The translations under genes and the position numbers were made by a program. Shown piece after piece: positions 30,563 to 39,541 of a DNA stretch of 39,541 bases; within the stretch, counting starts at the first letter, position 1; every line of letters starts with the position of its first letter. Below the pieces are notes generated by a model. The model searched no databases. It saw only the letters and a program-made list of their open reading frames with translations, and was not told the origin of the DNA. Origin of the DNA: Nitrospirota bacterium (lineage in GTDB: Bacteria > Nitrospirota > RBG-16-64-22); contig JACPZO010000114.1 of the NCBI GenBank assembly GCA_016195465.1, positions 1 through 39,541 of the forward strand, written 5' to 3'.

Positions 30563-32164
30563 GTGAATCCGCAAACGATCCACATACCGGACACGCTGAC
30601 GACCGACTTCCTCGTCATCGGATCGGGCGTGGCGGGACTTCGCGCCGCGATCGGCCTGGCGGCTCACGGAAACGTCCTCGTCGTCACGAAGGACCTCCCC
30701 AGCGTGGGCGCCACGGAGTACGCCCAGGGCGGCGTGGCCGTCGCCCTCTCGGACGAGGACGAGATCGCCTTCCACGTCGAGGACACGCTCAAGGCGGGAG
30801 ACGGTCTCTGCGACGAAAACGCCGTCCGCGTCATGGTGGAAGAAGGCCCCTCCCGCATCCGGGAGTTGATCGACTGGGGCGCGGCGTTCGACCGCGAAGG
30901 GGCCGAGCTCGCCTTCACGCGCGAGGGGGCCCACTCCGTGCGCCGGATCGTCCACGCCCGAGGGGACTCCACGGGCCACGAGATCCAGCGCGTCCTTCTT
31001 TCCCGGGCGCAGTCCTTCGCCAACGTCACCCGCCTCCCGTTCGCCATGGCCGTCGATCTCGTCGTCGAGGACGGCGTCTGCCGGGGAGCGCTCGTCCTCG
31101 AAGAGGAGGGAAACCGCCTCCTGCTCGTCGGGGCCCGCGCCGTCATTCTGGCCACCGGCGGACTGGGCCAGCTCTACCTGCGCACGACAAACCCGCCCGT
31201 CGCCACGGGAGACGGCGTCGCCGCGGCCCACCGGGCGGGCGCGACGCTCATGGACATGGAGTTCGTCCAGTTCCACCCGACGGCCCTCTACTACACCAAC
31301 GCCCCGCAGTTCCTCCTCTCCGAGGCGATCCGCGGCGAAGGCGGAATCCTCCGGAACCTCGCGGGAGAGGCTTTCATGCGCCGGTACGATCCGGCCGCCG
31401 AGCTTGCCTCCCGCGACGTCGTCTCCCGCGCCATCTGGTCCGAGATGCAAAGGACCCAGTCGTCGAAGGTGTTCCTCGACCTCACGCACATGGACGCCTC
31501 GTTCGTCAGGCGGCGCTTCCCCCAGATCTACGCCACCTGCCTCCGCTTCGATCTGGACCTGACGGAGGACTGGATTCCCGTCTGCCCGGCCGCCCACTAC
31601 ATGATGGGCGGCGTCCGGACGGACATCGGCGGCGCGAGCGATCTGCCGGGCCTCTTCGCGGCGGGCGAGGTTGCCTGCACGGGGGTCCACGGCGCGAACC
31701 GCCTCGCCTCCAACTCCTTGCTCGAAGGGCTCGTTTTCGGCGCGCGCGTAGCCGAGAGCGCCGCCGGCCGCCCTGCCCGCGCGGCGGGTCCCGCCGGCCT
31801 CTCCGCTTTTCCCTTCCGGACCTCCCCGCCGCTCGATCCCGTCCTCGTGGAAAAACTCCGGGCCGGCCTCAGAAAGGGAATGTGGAACCGCGTGGGCATC
31901 GTCCGCGACGCCCGCGGCCTGATGGAAGAAATCGAGGAACTGGCCGGATGGGAGGAAATCGAGGCGGGGAACTACCTGGACAGGCGAACGACCGAGCTCA
32001 AGAACATGATCACACTCGGCCGGCTCACCACCGCGGCGGCCCTCAACCGCCGGGGGAGCATCGGCGCGCACTACCGGTCGGATTTTCCGGAGCGGGGCGA
32101 GGCGGACCGGAAGCACCAGCTCCAGCGCAAGGAGGCACCGGAGGCATCTTTCGTCGCTGTCTAA
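30563..32164 (+). CDS. nadB: L-aspartate oxidase
   Basis: A 533-residue flavoprotein that oxidises L-aspartate to iminoaspartate, first step of NAD synthesis. The FAD-binding Rossmann motif is GSGVAGLRAA (residues 20-29), followed by SVGATEYAQGGVAVALS, ATGGLGQLYLRTTNP, EFVQFHPTAL, GGVRTDIGGASDLPGLFAAGEVACTGVHGANRLASNSLLEGLVFG, and the C-terminal helical domain. GTG 30563 is chosen because GGAG sits five bases upstream and the conserved start follows. Upstream frame is repeat DNA. No nadA or nadC is nearby. Confidence 0.95.
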   Translation: MNPQTIHIPDTLTTDFLVIGSGVAGLRAAIGLAAHGNVLVVTKDLPSVGATEYAQGGVAVALSDEDEIAFHVEDTLKAGDGLCDENAVRVMVEEGPSRIRELIDWGAAFDREGAELAFTREGAHSVRRIVHARGDSTGHEIQRVLLSRAQSFANVTRLPFAMAVDLVVEDGVCRGALVLEEEGNRLLLVGARAVILATGGLGQLYLRTTNPPVATGDGVAAAHRAGATLMDMEFVQFHPTALYYTNAPQFLLSEAIRGEGGILRNLAGEAFMRRYDPAAELASRDVVSRAIWSEMQRTQSSKVFLDLTHMDASFVRRRFPQIYATCLRFDLDLTEDWIPVCPAAHYMMGGVRTDIGGASDLPGLFAAGEVACTGVHGANRLASNSLLEGLVFGARVAESAAGRPARAAGPAGLSAFPFRTSPPLDPVLVEKLRAGLRKGMWNRVGIVRDARGLMEEIEELAGWEEIEAGNYLDRRTTELKNMITLGRLTTAAALNRRGSIGAHYRSDFPERGEADRKHQLQRKEAPEASFVAV

Positions 32165-32259
32165 CCTGAATGCGCCGCAGAGGGACAGAGGCTCAAAGAA
32201 GCAGAGTGGCAGAGGCACAAAGGGACAAAGTGGTCAAGGCACCGAGATGAAAACCTATC
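32165..32259. repeat. Degenerate GGCACAAAGGGACAAAG repeats downstream of nadB
   Basis: CAGAGGGACAGAGGCTC and GGCAGAGGCACAAAGGGACA belong to the same family as 30299-30322, in reverse sense to the nadB upstream array. Confidence 0.8.
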
Positions 32260-32399
32260 AGGATGCTGAAAAAGTCTTTTCCCTTCTCCCCCCGGGAGAA
32301 GGTCAGGATGAGGGGGATAGTAAAAACAAACGTTTATGAGAGTAAGGTCGCCCTCACCCCCGCCCTCTCCCGAAGGGAGAGGGGGTTTTTCAGCAACCT
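32260..32399. mobile_element. MITE-like element of 140 bp with 14-bp terminal inverted repeats
   Basis: AGGATGCTGAAAAA (32260-32273) and TTTTTCAGCAACCT (32386-32399) pair in 13 of 14 bases. The interior has two GC-rich hairpins (TTCTCCCCCCGGGAGAA, CCCTCTCCCGAAGGGAGAGG) and no gene. A related end, CAGGATGTTGAAAAAG, occurs at 32581-32596. No target-site duplication was confirmed. Confidence 0.6.
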
Positions 32400-32495
32400 C
32401 CCTCTGTGCCTCTGTGCCTTTGTCCCTCTGCCCCTCTGTGCCTTTGTCCCTCTGCCCCTCTGTGCCTTTGTCCCTCTGCCCCTCTGTGCCTTCTT
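32397..32495. repeat. Tandem octamer array with 24-bp higher-order period
   Basis: CTCTGTGC, CTTTGTCC, CTCTGCCC units are arranged so that a 24-base block repeats three times. Related to the array upstream of nadB. Confidence 0.85.
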
Positions 32496-32586
32496 TTCTC
32501 CGCCGCATTCGTTCGACGCCGCCGACACCATCACCGCCTGGGCGGCCGTTTCCGTTACCTCGATCATCGCAAGCCTCTATCAGGAT

Positions 32587-32617
32587 GTTGAAAAAGTCCA
32601 TCCATGGCTTTTTCAAC
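32587..32617 (-). terminator. Hairpin downstream of the PilZ gene
   Basis: GTTGAAAAAG and CTTTTTCAAC form a perfect 10-bp stem with an 11-base loop, nine bases after the PilZ stop on the minus strand. It is AT-rich and resembles the ends of the adjacent MITE-like element, so it may be a repeat used as a terminator. Confidence 0.5.
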
Positions 32618-32625
32618 CGCGGAGA

Positions 32626-32970
32626 TCAGGCGATCTTCCCGGTCCGGGCAACGAATGTCTTGAGAAATTGCCGGTCGCCCCTGTGGATCGAAGCGGCGCT
32701 CCACTCGATTCCGTGGCGGACGCCGCCGGGCGCCTCCGCAGGATCGACCCAGACCACGCTCCCCGCGGCGGTGACGGCGAAGATCGAGTGCGCTTCGGGA
32801 AAGAAAATCTTGAACTGGACCGGCGTCCCGATCGGAAGGGTTTCGGGAAGGCAGCTCATGACCCCTTCCTCCGAGAGGTTTCTCGTGCTCGCCGTCTGCC
32901 AGGCCTCGCCCACCGAGAAAACGGAGGGAAGCCTGACTCCGACCCGTCTGAACTTCCGGCGATCTTCCAT
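32626..32970 (-). CDS. PilZ-domain protein
   Basis: A 114-residue single-domain protein starting MEDRRKFRRVGVRLPSVFSV, with the RxxxR c-di-GMP motif in RRKFRRVG and the second motif in TRNLSEEGVMSCL (N/D-x-S-x-x-G type). Strands such as AAGSVVWVD and RHGIEWSA complete the barrel. It would bind cyclic di-GMP and regulate motility, pili or exopolysaccharide through an unknown partner. AAAGGAG stands seven bases before the ATG. A longer upstream frame reads through the transglycosylase gene in another frame and is not real. Confidence 0.9.
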   Translation of the reverse strand: MEDRRKFRRVGVRLPSVFSVGEAWQTASTRNLSEEGVMSCLPETLPIGTPVQFKIFFPEAHSIFAVTAAGSVVWVDPAEAPGGVRHGIEWSAASIHRGDRQFLKTFVARTGKIA

Positions 32971-33023
32971 CCCTGGACTCCTTTCCTTGCGCGTTCCCCG
33001 CGGCAGTCCCCCGCCTCCGGCCC

Positions 33024-33752
33024 TCAGAACCGGAGCCGGCGGGCCTCGGCGGATCCGCCGGCGGTCGGAGGGACGTCCGTATACATGACCGTTCCGTCCG
33101 CCGACACCACCCGGAAGATCGGCCGGGACGCGCGGCGCGGGCCGCTGGAGACGAGCGTCGCCGGCAGCGGCGAGTTCGGATTCCGGTAGTAGTGGAGCAC
33201 CTTCGTAACGTAATCCCGCGTCTCGGAATAAGGCGGGATCCCCCCATATCGCTTGACCGCTTCTTCCCCCGCGTTGTACGCGGCCAGGGAGAGAGGGACG
33301 TTCCCGGCGAAGAGCCCCATCAGGTACTTGAAGTACCGGACCCCCCCCTCGATGTTCTGCGCCGGATCGAACGGATTCTCGACGCTCATGCGGCGGGCCG
33401 TTCCCGGCATGAGCTGCATGAGCCCCTGGGCGCCCTTTCGAGAGACCGCCGTGGCGTTGTATCCCGATTCCACCCGGATGATCGCCTTCACCAGCTCCGG
33501 ATCGACGTTGTACGCGCTCGACTTCGCCCCGATCGTCCGCGCGTGGTCTTCCCGCACCGTCGGCGGGACGGAAGAGTGTTTCCCGCTCGTTCCCTTTTCC
33601 TCCCGGACCACGAGTTGATATTGGGGGCCCTTCCTCGCGCTCGAGAAATGGACCACTCCTTCTTCGTCGACGTATTTGTAGATATCCGCCGAAGCCGCCG
33701 GAGAAAGGACCGCGACAAGAGGCAACCATAGGAAAAACCGAAGAACTTTCAC
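33024..33752 (-). CDS. Lytic transglycosylase with DUF4124-type N-terminus
   Basis: A 242-residue exported protein. The signal is VLRFFLWLPLVAVLSPAASA. Next comes the short domain DIYKYVDEEGVVHFSSA (DUF4124), then a soluble lytic transglycosylase domain with catalytic glutamate in AIIRVESGYNATAVSRKGAQGLMQLMPGTAR and the NPFDPAQNIEGGVRYFKYL and SLAAYNAGEEAVKRYGGIPPYSETRDYV motifs. It cleaves murein glycan strands, forming 1,6-anhydro ends. The C-terminal stretch IFRVVSADGTVMYTDVPP looks like a second, partial DUF4124 unit. The start is GTG, and the gene is divergent from dnaJ. Confidence 0.92.
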   Translation of the reverse strand: MKVLRFFLWLPLVAVLSPAASADIYKYVDEEGVVHFSSARKGPQYQLVVREEKGTSGKHSSVPPTVREDHARTIGAKSSAYNVDPELVKAIIRVESGYNATAVSRKGAQGLMQLMPGTARRMSVENPFDPAQNIEGGVRYFKYLMGLFAGNVPLSLAAYNAGEEAVKRYGGIPPYSETRDYVTKVLHYYRNPNSPLPATLVSSGPRRASRPIFRVVSADGTVMYTDVPPTAGGSAEARRLRF

Positions 33753-33919
33753 GATACGCCCGCCTTCAAGACCGTTTCCCTTCTATCATCAAGTACCATA
33801 CGGTGGCCCCCCTGTCAACTCGACGGATGGCCCTTCCCGATGCACGCCCATGGCCGCGCGCCTCGACGACTTCCAGAACGATGGAATTCTCCCCTCACCA
33901 AGAAGGATGAACGCCGCGA

Positions 33920-33949
33920 CTTGACAATAACCGGCTCAAGACCTATACC
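33920..33949 (+). promoter_or_regulatory. dnaJ-hspR-clpB promoter overlapped by a HAIR-like HspR site
   Basis: -35 TTGACA (33921-33926), 17 bases, -10 TATACC (33944-33949). Across it lies CTTGACA-N7-GCTCAAG (33920-33940), which fits the HspR-associated inverted repeat CTTGAGT-N7-ACTCAAG in 11 of 14 positions and with exact spacing. HspR is encoded in this same operon, so autorepression is the natural reading. Confidence 0.75.
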
Positions 33950-33975
33950 ACTTTCACGCATGCCGGGGGAATCTC

Positions 33976-35106
33976 GTGGCTAAACGCGACTATTACGACG
34001 TGCTGGGCGTCAAGCGAGACGCATCTGAGCACGAGATCAAGAAGGCGTTCCGCAAGCTCGCCCGCCAGCACCACCCCGACCTCAATCCGGGCGACAAGAC
34101 GGCCGAACAGCGCTTCAAGGATATCAACCAGGCCTACGAGGTCCTCTCCGACTCCTCCAAGCGATCCCAGTACGACCGATTCGGCCACGGCGCGTTCGAG
34201 GCCGGGCCTGCGGAAACCAGCCCCGGATTCCGGCCGGAGGAATTCGCCTTCGGTGGCGGAACGTTCCGGGACGTCTTCGGGGATTTCTTCGGCTCGATCT
34301 TCGGCGGCCCGGCGCGCCCGGCCGCCGGCCCGGAAACGGGCGCCGACATTTCCTACTCGATGGAGCTGGACCTCCAGGAAGCGATCTTCGGCACGCAAAC
34401 GATGATCTCCCTTCAGCGCGACGTGGCCTGCGGCGACTGCAACGGGATGGGGACCGAAAAAGGAACGAAACCCGAGACGTGCCAGACGTGCCGGGGAACG
34501 GGCCAGGTGACGACGGTCCGCGGCGCGATCCGCCTGTCGCAAACATGCCCCGGTTGCCGAGGCGCCGGGAGTGTCATCCGAACCCCGTGCAAAACGTGCC
34601 GGGGAGCGGGCCGCACCCGGCGAACCGAGCGGGTCCAGGTCAAGATCCCACCCGGCGTCGACAACGGATCGCGCGTCCGGCTGGCCGGAATGGGAGAGCC
34701 GGGGCGGGACGGGGGCGCGCCGGGAGATCTCTACATCATCACGCGGGTCCGCCCGCACGAGTTCTTCGAGCGGATCGGCGACAACCTTTACTGCGCGATC
34801 CCGGTCACGGCCGTGGAGGCCGCGCTCGGGGCGCGGGTCGATGTCCCCACGATCGAGGGAATGGCCTCCCTCGCTATCCCGCCCGGCACCCAGAGCGGCA
34901 AGCAGTTCCGTCTGCGCGGCAAGGGCGTCCCCCACCTCAAGGGGGGGGGCGCGGGGGACCAGTACGTGACGATCCAGGTCTCGACGCCGGAGAACCTGTC
35001 GGCCGAAGCCCGGGAGTCCCTCCGGAATTTCGAGAAGCATCATCCGGAAAACCCGAGAGAGGCGATCCGCTTCCGCGGATTCGCGCGGCGGGCCGCCAAG
35101 GCCTGA
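33976..35106 (+). CDS. dnaJ: Chaperone DnaJ
   Basis: A 376-residue Hsp40 co-chaperone. The J domain is residues 1-70 with HPD at 33-35 ([12 protein letters not shown]). A short Gly/Phe region follows ([22 protein letters not shown]). The zinc region has four CxxCxGxG-type repeats ([32 protein letters not shown]). The substrate-binding C-terminus is [22 protein letters not shown] onward. It activates DnaK for protein folding. The start is a GTG. dnaK and grpE are not in the window, so this is the second-type dnaJ found with hspR and clpB. Confidence 0.96.
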   Translation: MAKRDYYDVLGVKRDASEHEIKKAFRKLARQHHPDLNPGDKTAEQRFKDINQAYEVLSDSSKRSQYDRFGHGAFEAGPAETSPGFRPEEFAFGGGTFRDVFGDFFGSIFGGPARPAAGPETGADISYSMELDLQEAIFGTQTMISLQRDVACGDCNGMGTEKGTKPETCQTCRGTGQVTTVRGAIRLSQTCPGCRGAGSVIRTPCKTCRGAGRTRRTERVQVKIPPGVDNGSRVRLAGMGEPGRDGGAPGDLYIITRVRPHEFFERIGDNLYCAIPVTAVEAALGARVDVPTIEGMASLAIPPGTQSGKQFRLRGKGVPHLKGGGAGDQYVTIQVSTPENLSAEARESLRNFEKHHPENPREAIRFRGFARRAAKA

Positions 35107-35118
35107 TCGAGGCGATCG

Positions 35119-35561
35119 ATGTCGACCGAACGGGAAGATGCGGCCTACTTGATCGGCTACGTGGCCCGAATGCTCGGCGTCCATCCGCAGACCCTCCGGA
35201 TCTACGAACGGGAAGGGCTCCTGAGACCGCGCCGATCGGAGCGGAACACGCGCGTTTACTCGGAGGTCGACGTCCGCCGGGCCGAGCTGGTCCTGACCCT
35301 CACGCGGGACCTCGGCATCAACCTGGCCGGCGTCGAGGTCATCCTTCGGCTGCGGGAGAGGATCGAGCGAATACAGGGAGACCTGGAGCGCTTCTTCGCC
35401 TCCTTTCCCGATGAGGCGCGAAGCGCCCTCCGGCGCCGCCTCCAGGACGAGAAAGCGCTCGTTCCCGTGACGCCGCGGCGCGTGATCAACGTCCAAGTGG
35501 AGCGGCCCCGGAAGCCCGCCGCGCCCAAGCGGAAGAACGCAAAACCGGAAAGAGGAAAGCG

Positions 35562-35565
<4 letters not shown>
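35119..35565 (+). CDS. hspR: MerR-family heat-shock repressor HspR
   Basis: A 148-residue protein with an N-terminal MerR winged helix ([44 protein letters not shown]), then the characteristic [24 protein letters not shown] coil. The C-terminal 40 residues are basic. It sits between dnaJ and clpB and ends by overlapping clpB (ATGA). HspR represses dnaK/clpB operons at HAIR sites and works with DnaK as co-repressor. A HAIR-like site overlaps the promoter of this operon. Confidence 0.9.
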
Positions 35566-38165
<2,600 letters not shown>

Positions 38166-38229
38166 GGGGCGGCGCTTTCGCCCGCTCCAGCTGGCGGCCC
38201 GTCTTGTTCCGTGATAGGATGGCGCAAAG

Positions 38230-38775
38230 ATGGACTTCAAGATTGTCCTCGAAAAACTTGTCTCGGCCTTCGACAAGATGGATGTCCGCTACGCCTTGAT
38301 GGGAGGGCTGGCCCTGGGCGTATGGGGAGTTCCGCGCGCCACCGTGGATATCGACTTCCTCATTCGCCGTGACGACCTGGAAAAGGTTGATCGGATCATG
38401 CATGACCTGGGATACGAATGCAGGCATCGGAGTGAGAACGTATCGCAGTACATCTCCCCGCTGAATCTATTCGGAGAAGTGGACTTTTTGCATGCGTTCA
38501 GGTCGGCGAGCATCGAAATGCTCCAGAGGGCGGCGGAGAAGGAGGTGCACGGCGGATCCCTGCGGATCAAGGTGCTAAGGCCGGAGGACATAGTGGGGCT
38601 GAAGCTTCAGGCGATCAAGAATAACCCATCGCGGGATTACTCGGACACGGCGGACATCAGGCGATTGCTGGCCGTCAGCCCGGAAAACGTTGATTGGAAT
38701 CTTATCAAGACCTATTGCGGGCTTCTTGGATTGGACGAGATGTACGACAAGATCCGTGGAGGCCTTGGGAAGTGA
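38230..38775 (+). CDS. Nucleotidyltransferase-fold protein, second copy
   Basis: A 181-residue protein with MGGLALGVWGVPRATVDIDFLIRRDDL: the GG loop and D-x-D metal ligands, followed by an acidic strand NLFGEVDFLHAF and RVLRPEDIVGLKLQAIKNNPSRDYSDTADI, which is typical of this NTase family. Similar in fold to the product at 2904-3389 but clearly different in sequence. The next small gene starts on its stop codon (GTGA), so they form a coupled pair. Activity, if any, could be nucleotide transfer to RNA or protein, by analogy with AbiEii and MNT toxins. Confidence 0.7.
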   Translation: MDFKIVLEKLVSAFDKMDVRYALMGGLALGVWGVPRATVDIDFLIRRDDLEKVDRIMHDLGYECRHRSENVSQYISPLNLFGEVDFLHAFRSASIEMLQRAAEKEVHGGSLRIKVLRPEDIVGLKLQAIKNNPSRDYSDTADIRRLLAVSPENVDWNLIKTYCGLLGLDEMYDKIRGGLGK

Positions 38776-38996
38776 GGCTCTCGCCTGAATCAGAAAGGGA
38801 GTTCGTCGAGCTCGCAGCGTCCCAATCGTTCCGACGGGACATGGAAACGGTAGCGGCCGGGCGACACAACCCCTTCCTGAAGGACGGCCGCGTTGACGTG
38901 GACGCATACATCGAGTTCGTAACACAGTTCAACGAGTTCATCAATCACGCCCGCGCGCCCTTTCGTCCGATCCAGGACAGGTTTATGGTGCTCTAA
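38772..38996 (+). CDS. Small uncharacterised partner of the second nucleotidyltransferase
   Basis: A 74-residue protein, start GTG overlapping the upstream TGA (GTGA). It begins VRLSPESEREFVELAASQSF, continues RRDMETVAAGRHNPFLKDGRVDVDAYIEFVTQF and ends FINHARAPFRPIQDRFMVL, an alpha-helical-looking protein with a conserved-seeming last block. I do not recognise a Pfam family. A longer frame upstream (38694) runs through the neighbour and is not supported. Context suggests antitoxin or accessory factor. Confidence 0.5.
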   Translation: MRLSPESEREFVELAASQSFRRDMETVAAGRHNPFLKDGRVDVDAYIEFVTQFNEFINHARAPFRPIQDRFMVL

Positions 38997-39284
38997 AAGG
39001 CGGCCTTCCCGCACAGCGGGAGTTGAGTTCTCACCCCACCCGCCCCAGGGGATCGGTCACGCTGGAAAGATAGCCGTCCGTATTATACCCAAAACCGTAC
39101 GTTCGTAAAGAAGACGTGCCCACCCAAATGCACGCTCAGTATCAACGTAGCCTGAGTGTTTTACGAAGGGGGAAGCTTCCGATAAATGTTTTGCCCTAAA
39201 TGCATCAACGTAGCCCGATGCCGTACGATGACATGGCCCTGGACTCCTGCGCCTTGACAAAAACAAAACGCCCGGGTTCTTCGC
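38997..39284. other. Intergenic region with hairpins and a diverged direct repeat
   Basis: No gene is supported. A small hairpin TCCCGC-ACA-GCGGGA (39008-39022) follows the last gene. 39102-39167 folds into an outer stem TTCGTAAA/TTTACGAA and an inner CTCAG/CTGAG. ATCAACGTAGCC occurs at 39141-39152 and again at 39204-39215, each time in the loop of a different short stem (CTCAG/CTGAG and GCATC/GATGC). Confidence 0.6.
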
Positions 39285-39352
39285 GGTAGGGACGCCCGTT
39301 GCCGGGCGCCCCCCGCACAGATCCGTACATGAGGAATTACCTCATACGGCTC
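39285..39352 (-). ncRNA. Group II intron 3' end: domain V and VI
   Basis: On the minus strand GAGCCGTATGAGG (from 39352) pairs with CCTCATGTACGGATC, giving the 33-nt domain V hairpin with the catalytic AGC triad and the usual two-base bulge. The next hairpin, GGGCGCCCG/CGGGCGTCCC with GCAA loop and a following CTACC, fits domain VI with its branch-point A. The intron therefore runs from the right edge leftward and ends near 39285-39280. The 3' flank contains CCCGGGCGTTTTGTTTTTG, terminator-like, as for class C introns. Confidence 0.65.
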
Positions 39353-39397
39353 CTACCTCGGGTGGTTCACGCAAAGCCTTTGATCGGGGTAGGGAAT

Positions 39398-39541
39398 TCA
39401 ATCGTCCCTGCCCGCCGCTTCACGTATCCTGTCAAGTCCGTTCAATGCTTCCCCCTGTCTCTGTGTACAGGTCGCAGACGTCCTTGCCAGAATTCCCCTC
39501 GGTCACCGGCCTTCCCTCCGGAACCTCCGCGACGACGTAGG
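39398..39541 (-). pseudogene. Possible remnant of the intron reverse transcriptase N-terminus
   Basis: Two short frames on the minus strand look like pieces of a group II intron maturase start: VAEVPEGRPVTEGNSGKD in one frame and ALNGLDRIREAAGRDD in another, before a stop at 39398-39400. Domain V follows within 50 bases, where the whole RT should lie. This suggests a large internal deletion and frameshift. The identification rests on memory of related proteins and needs a search. Confidence 0.35.

Noticed and set aside
32498-32567. Minus-strand ORF starting MIEVTETAAQAVM, like the start of an IscA/HesB-type protein
   Set aside because: After about 20 residues it enters the octamer repeat array, and no iron-sulfur cysteine motif follows. 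At most a gene stump; too little to call.
39057-39266. 69-residue minus-strand ORF with repeated SGYVD
   Set aside because: The repeat comes from the ATCAACGTAGCC direct repeat, there is no ribosome site and no recognisable domain.

Overview
This is a high-GC, densely coded window from a Gram-negative bacterium. Outer-membrane lipoprotein sorting (LolA), periplasmic copper and cytochrome proteins, and a denitrification-type nos cluster all point to a diderm. An argD-argF chain, HspR-type heat-shock control, RNase J, a PPi-type phosphofructokinase and abundant intergenic short repeats fit an uncultured lineage near Desulfobacterota, Nitrospirota or NC10. I cannot fix the taxon from the sequence alone.

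Layout. 1-1977: the end of an integrated element (serine recombinase fragment, excisionase-like HTH protein, tyrosine integrase) abutting tRNA-Glu(CUC). A perfect 29-bp palindrome lies inside the integrase 3' end. 2076-3621: a Phd/RelE-type toxin-antitoxin pair with its own promoter and dyad, tRNA-Gln(CUG), and an overlapping nucleotidyltransferase/small-protein pair. 3685-5082: gltX. 5202-6995: promoter and the membrane-sector ATP synthase genes (AtpZ/I-like, atpB, atpE, atpF). 7255-9842: an ArsB/NhaD-like transporter translationally coupled to a CBS-domain protein, and a HAD phosphatase.

9885-20880, all on the minus strand, is a nitrous oxide reduction cluster. In transcription order it holds a dihaem cytochrome c, NosZ, a NosR flavin domain as a separate protein, a fusion of the NosR polyferredoxin membrane domain to NosD, NosF, NosY, a cupredoxin-like protein, an SCO1-like protein, a transglutaminase-like protein and a thioredoxin-like protein. 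Electrons would pass through the flavin and iron-sulfur proteins and the cytochrome to NosZ. NosDFY and the last four proteins probably serve copper-centre assembly. No NosL is visible.

21431-32164: argD, argF and rnj in an overlapping chain, ftsK, a lolA whose start has been lost at a repeat array, a yajQ-family gene, a PPi-type pfk and nadB. 32165-32625 is a repeat cluster with a MITE-like element. 32626-33752: a PilZ protein and a lytic transglycosylase. 33920-38165: dnaJ-hspR-clpB behind a promoter overlapped by a HAIR-like inverted repeat. 38230-38996: a second nucleotidyltransferase/small-protein pair. 38997-39541: unexplained repeats and what looks like the 3' end of a decayed group II intron.

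Most gene assignments rest on motifs and family features read directly from the translations; no database search was run.
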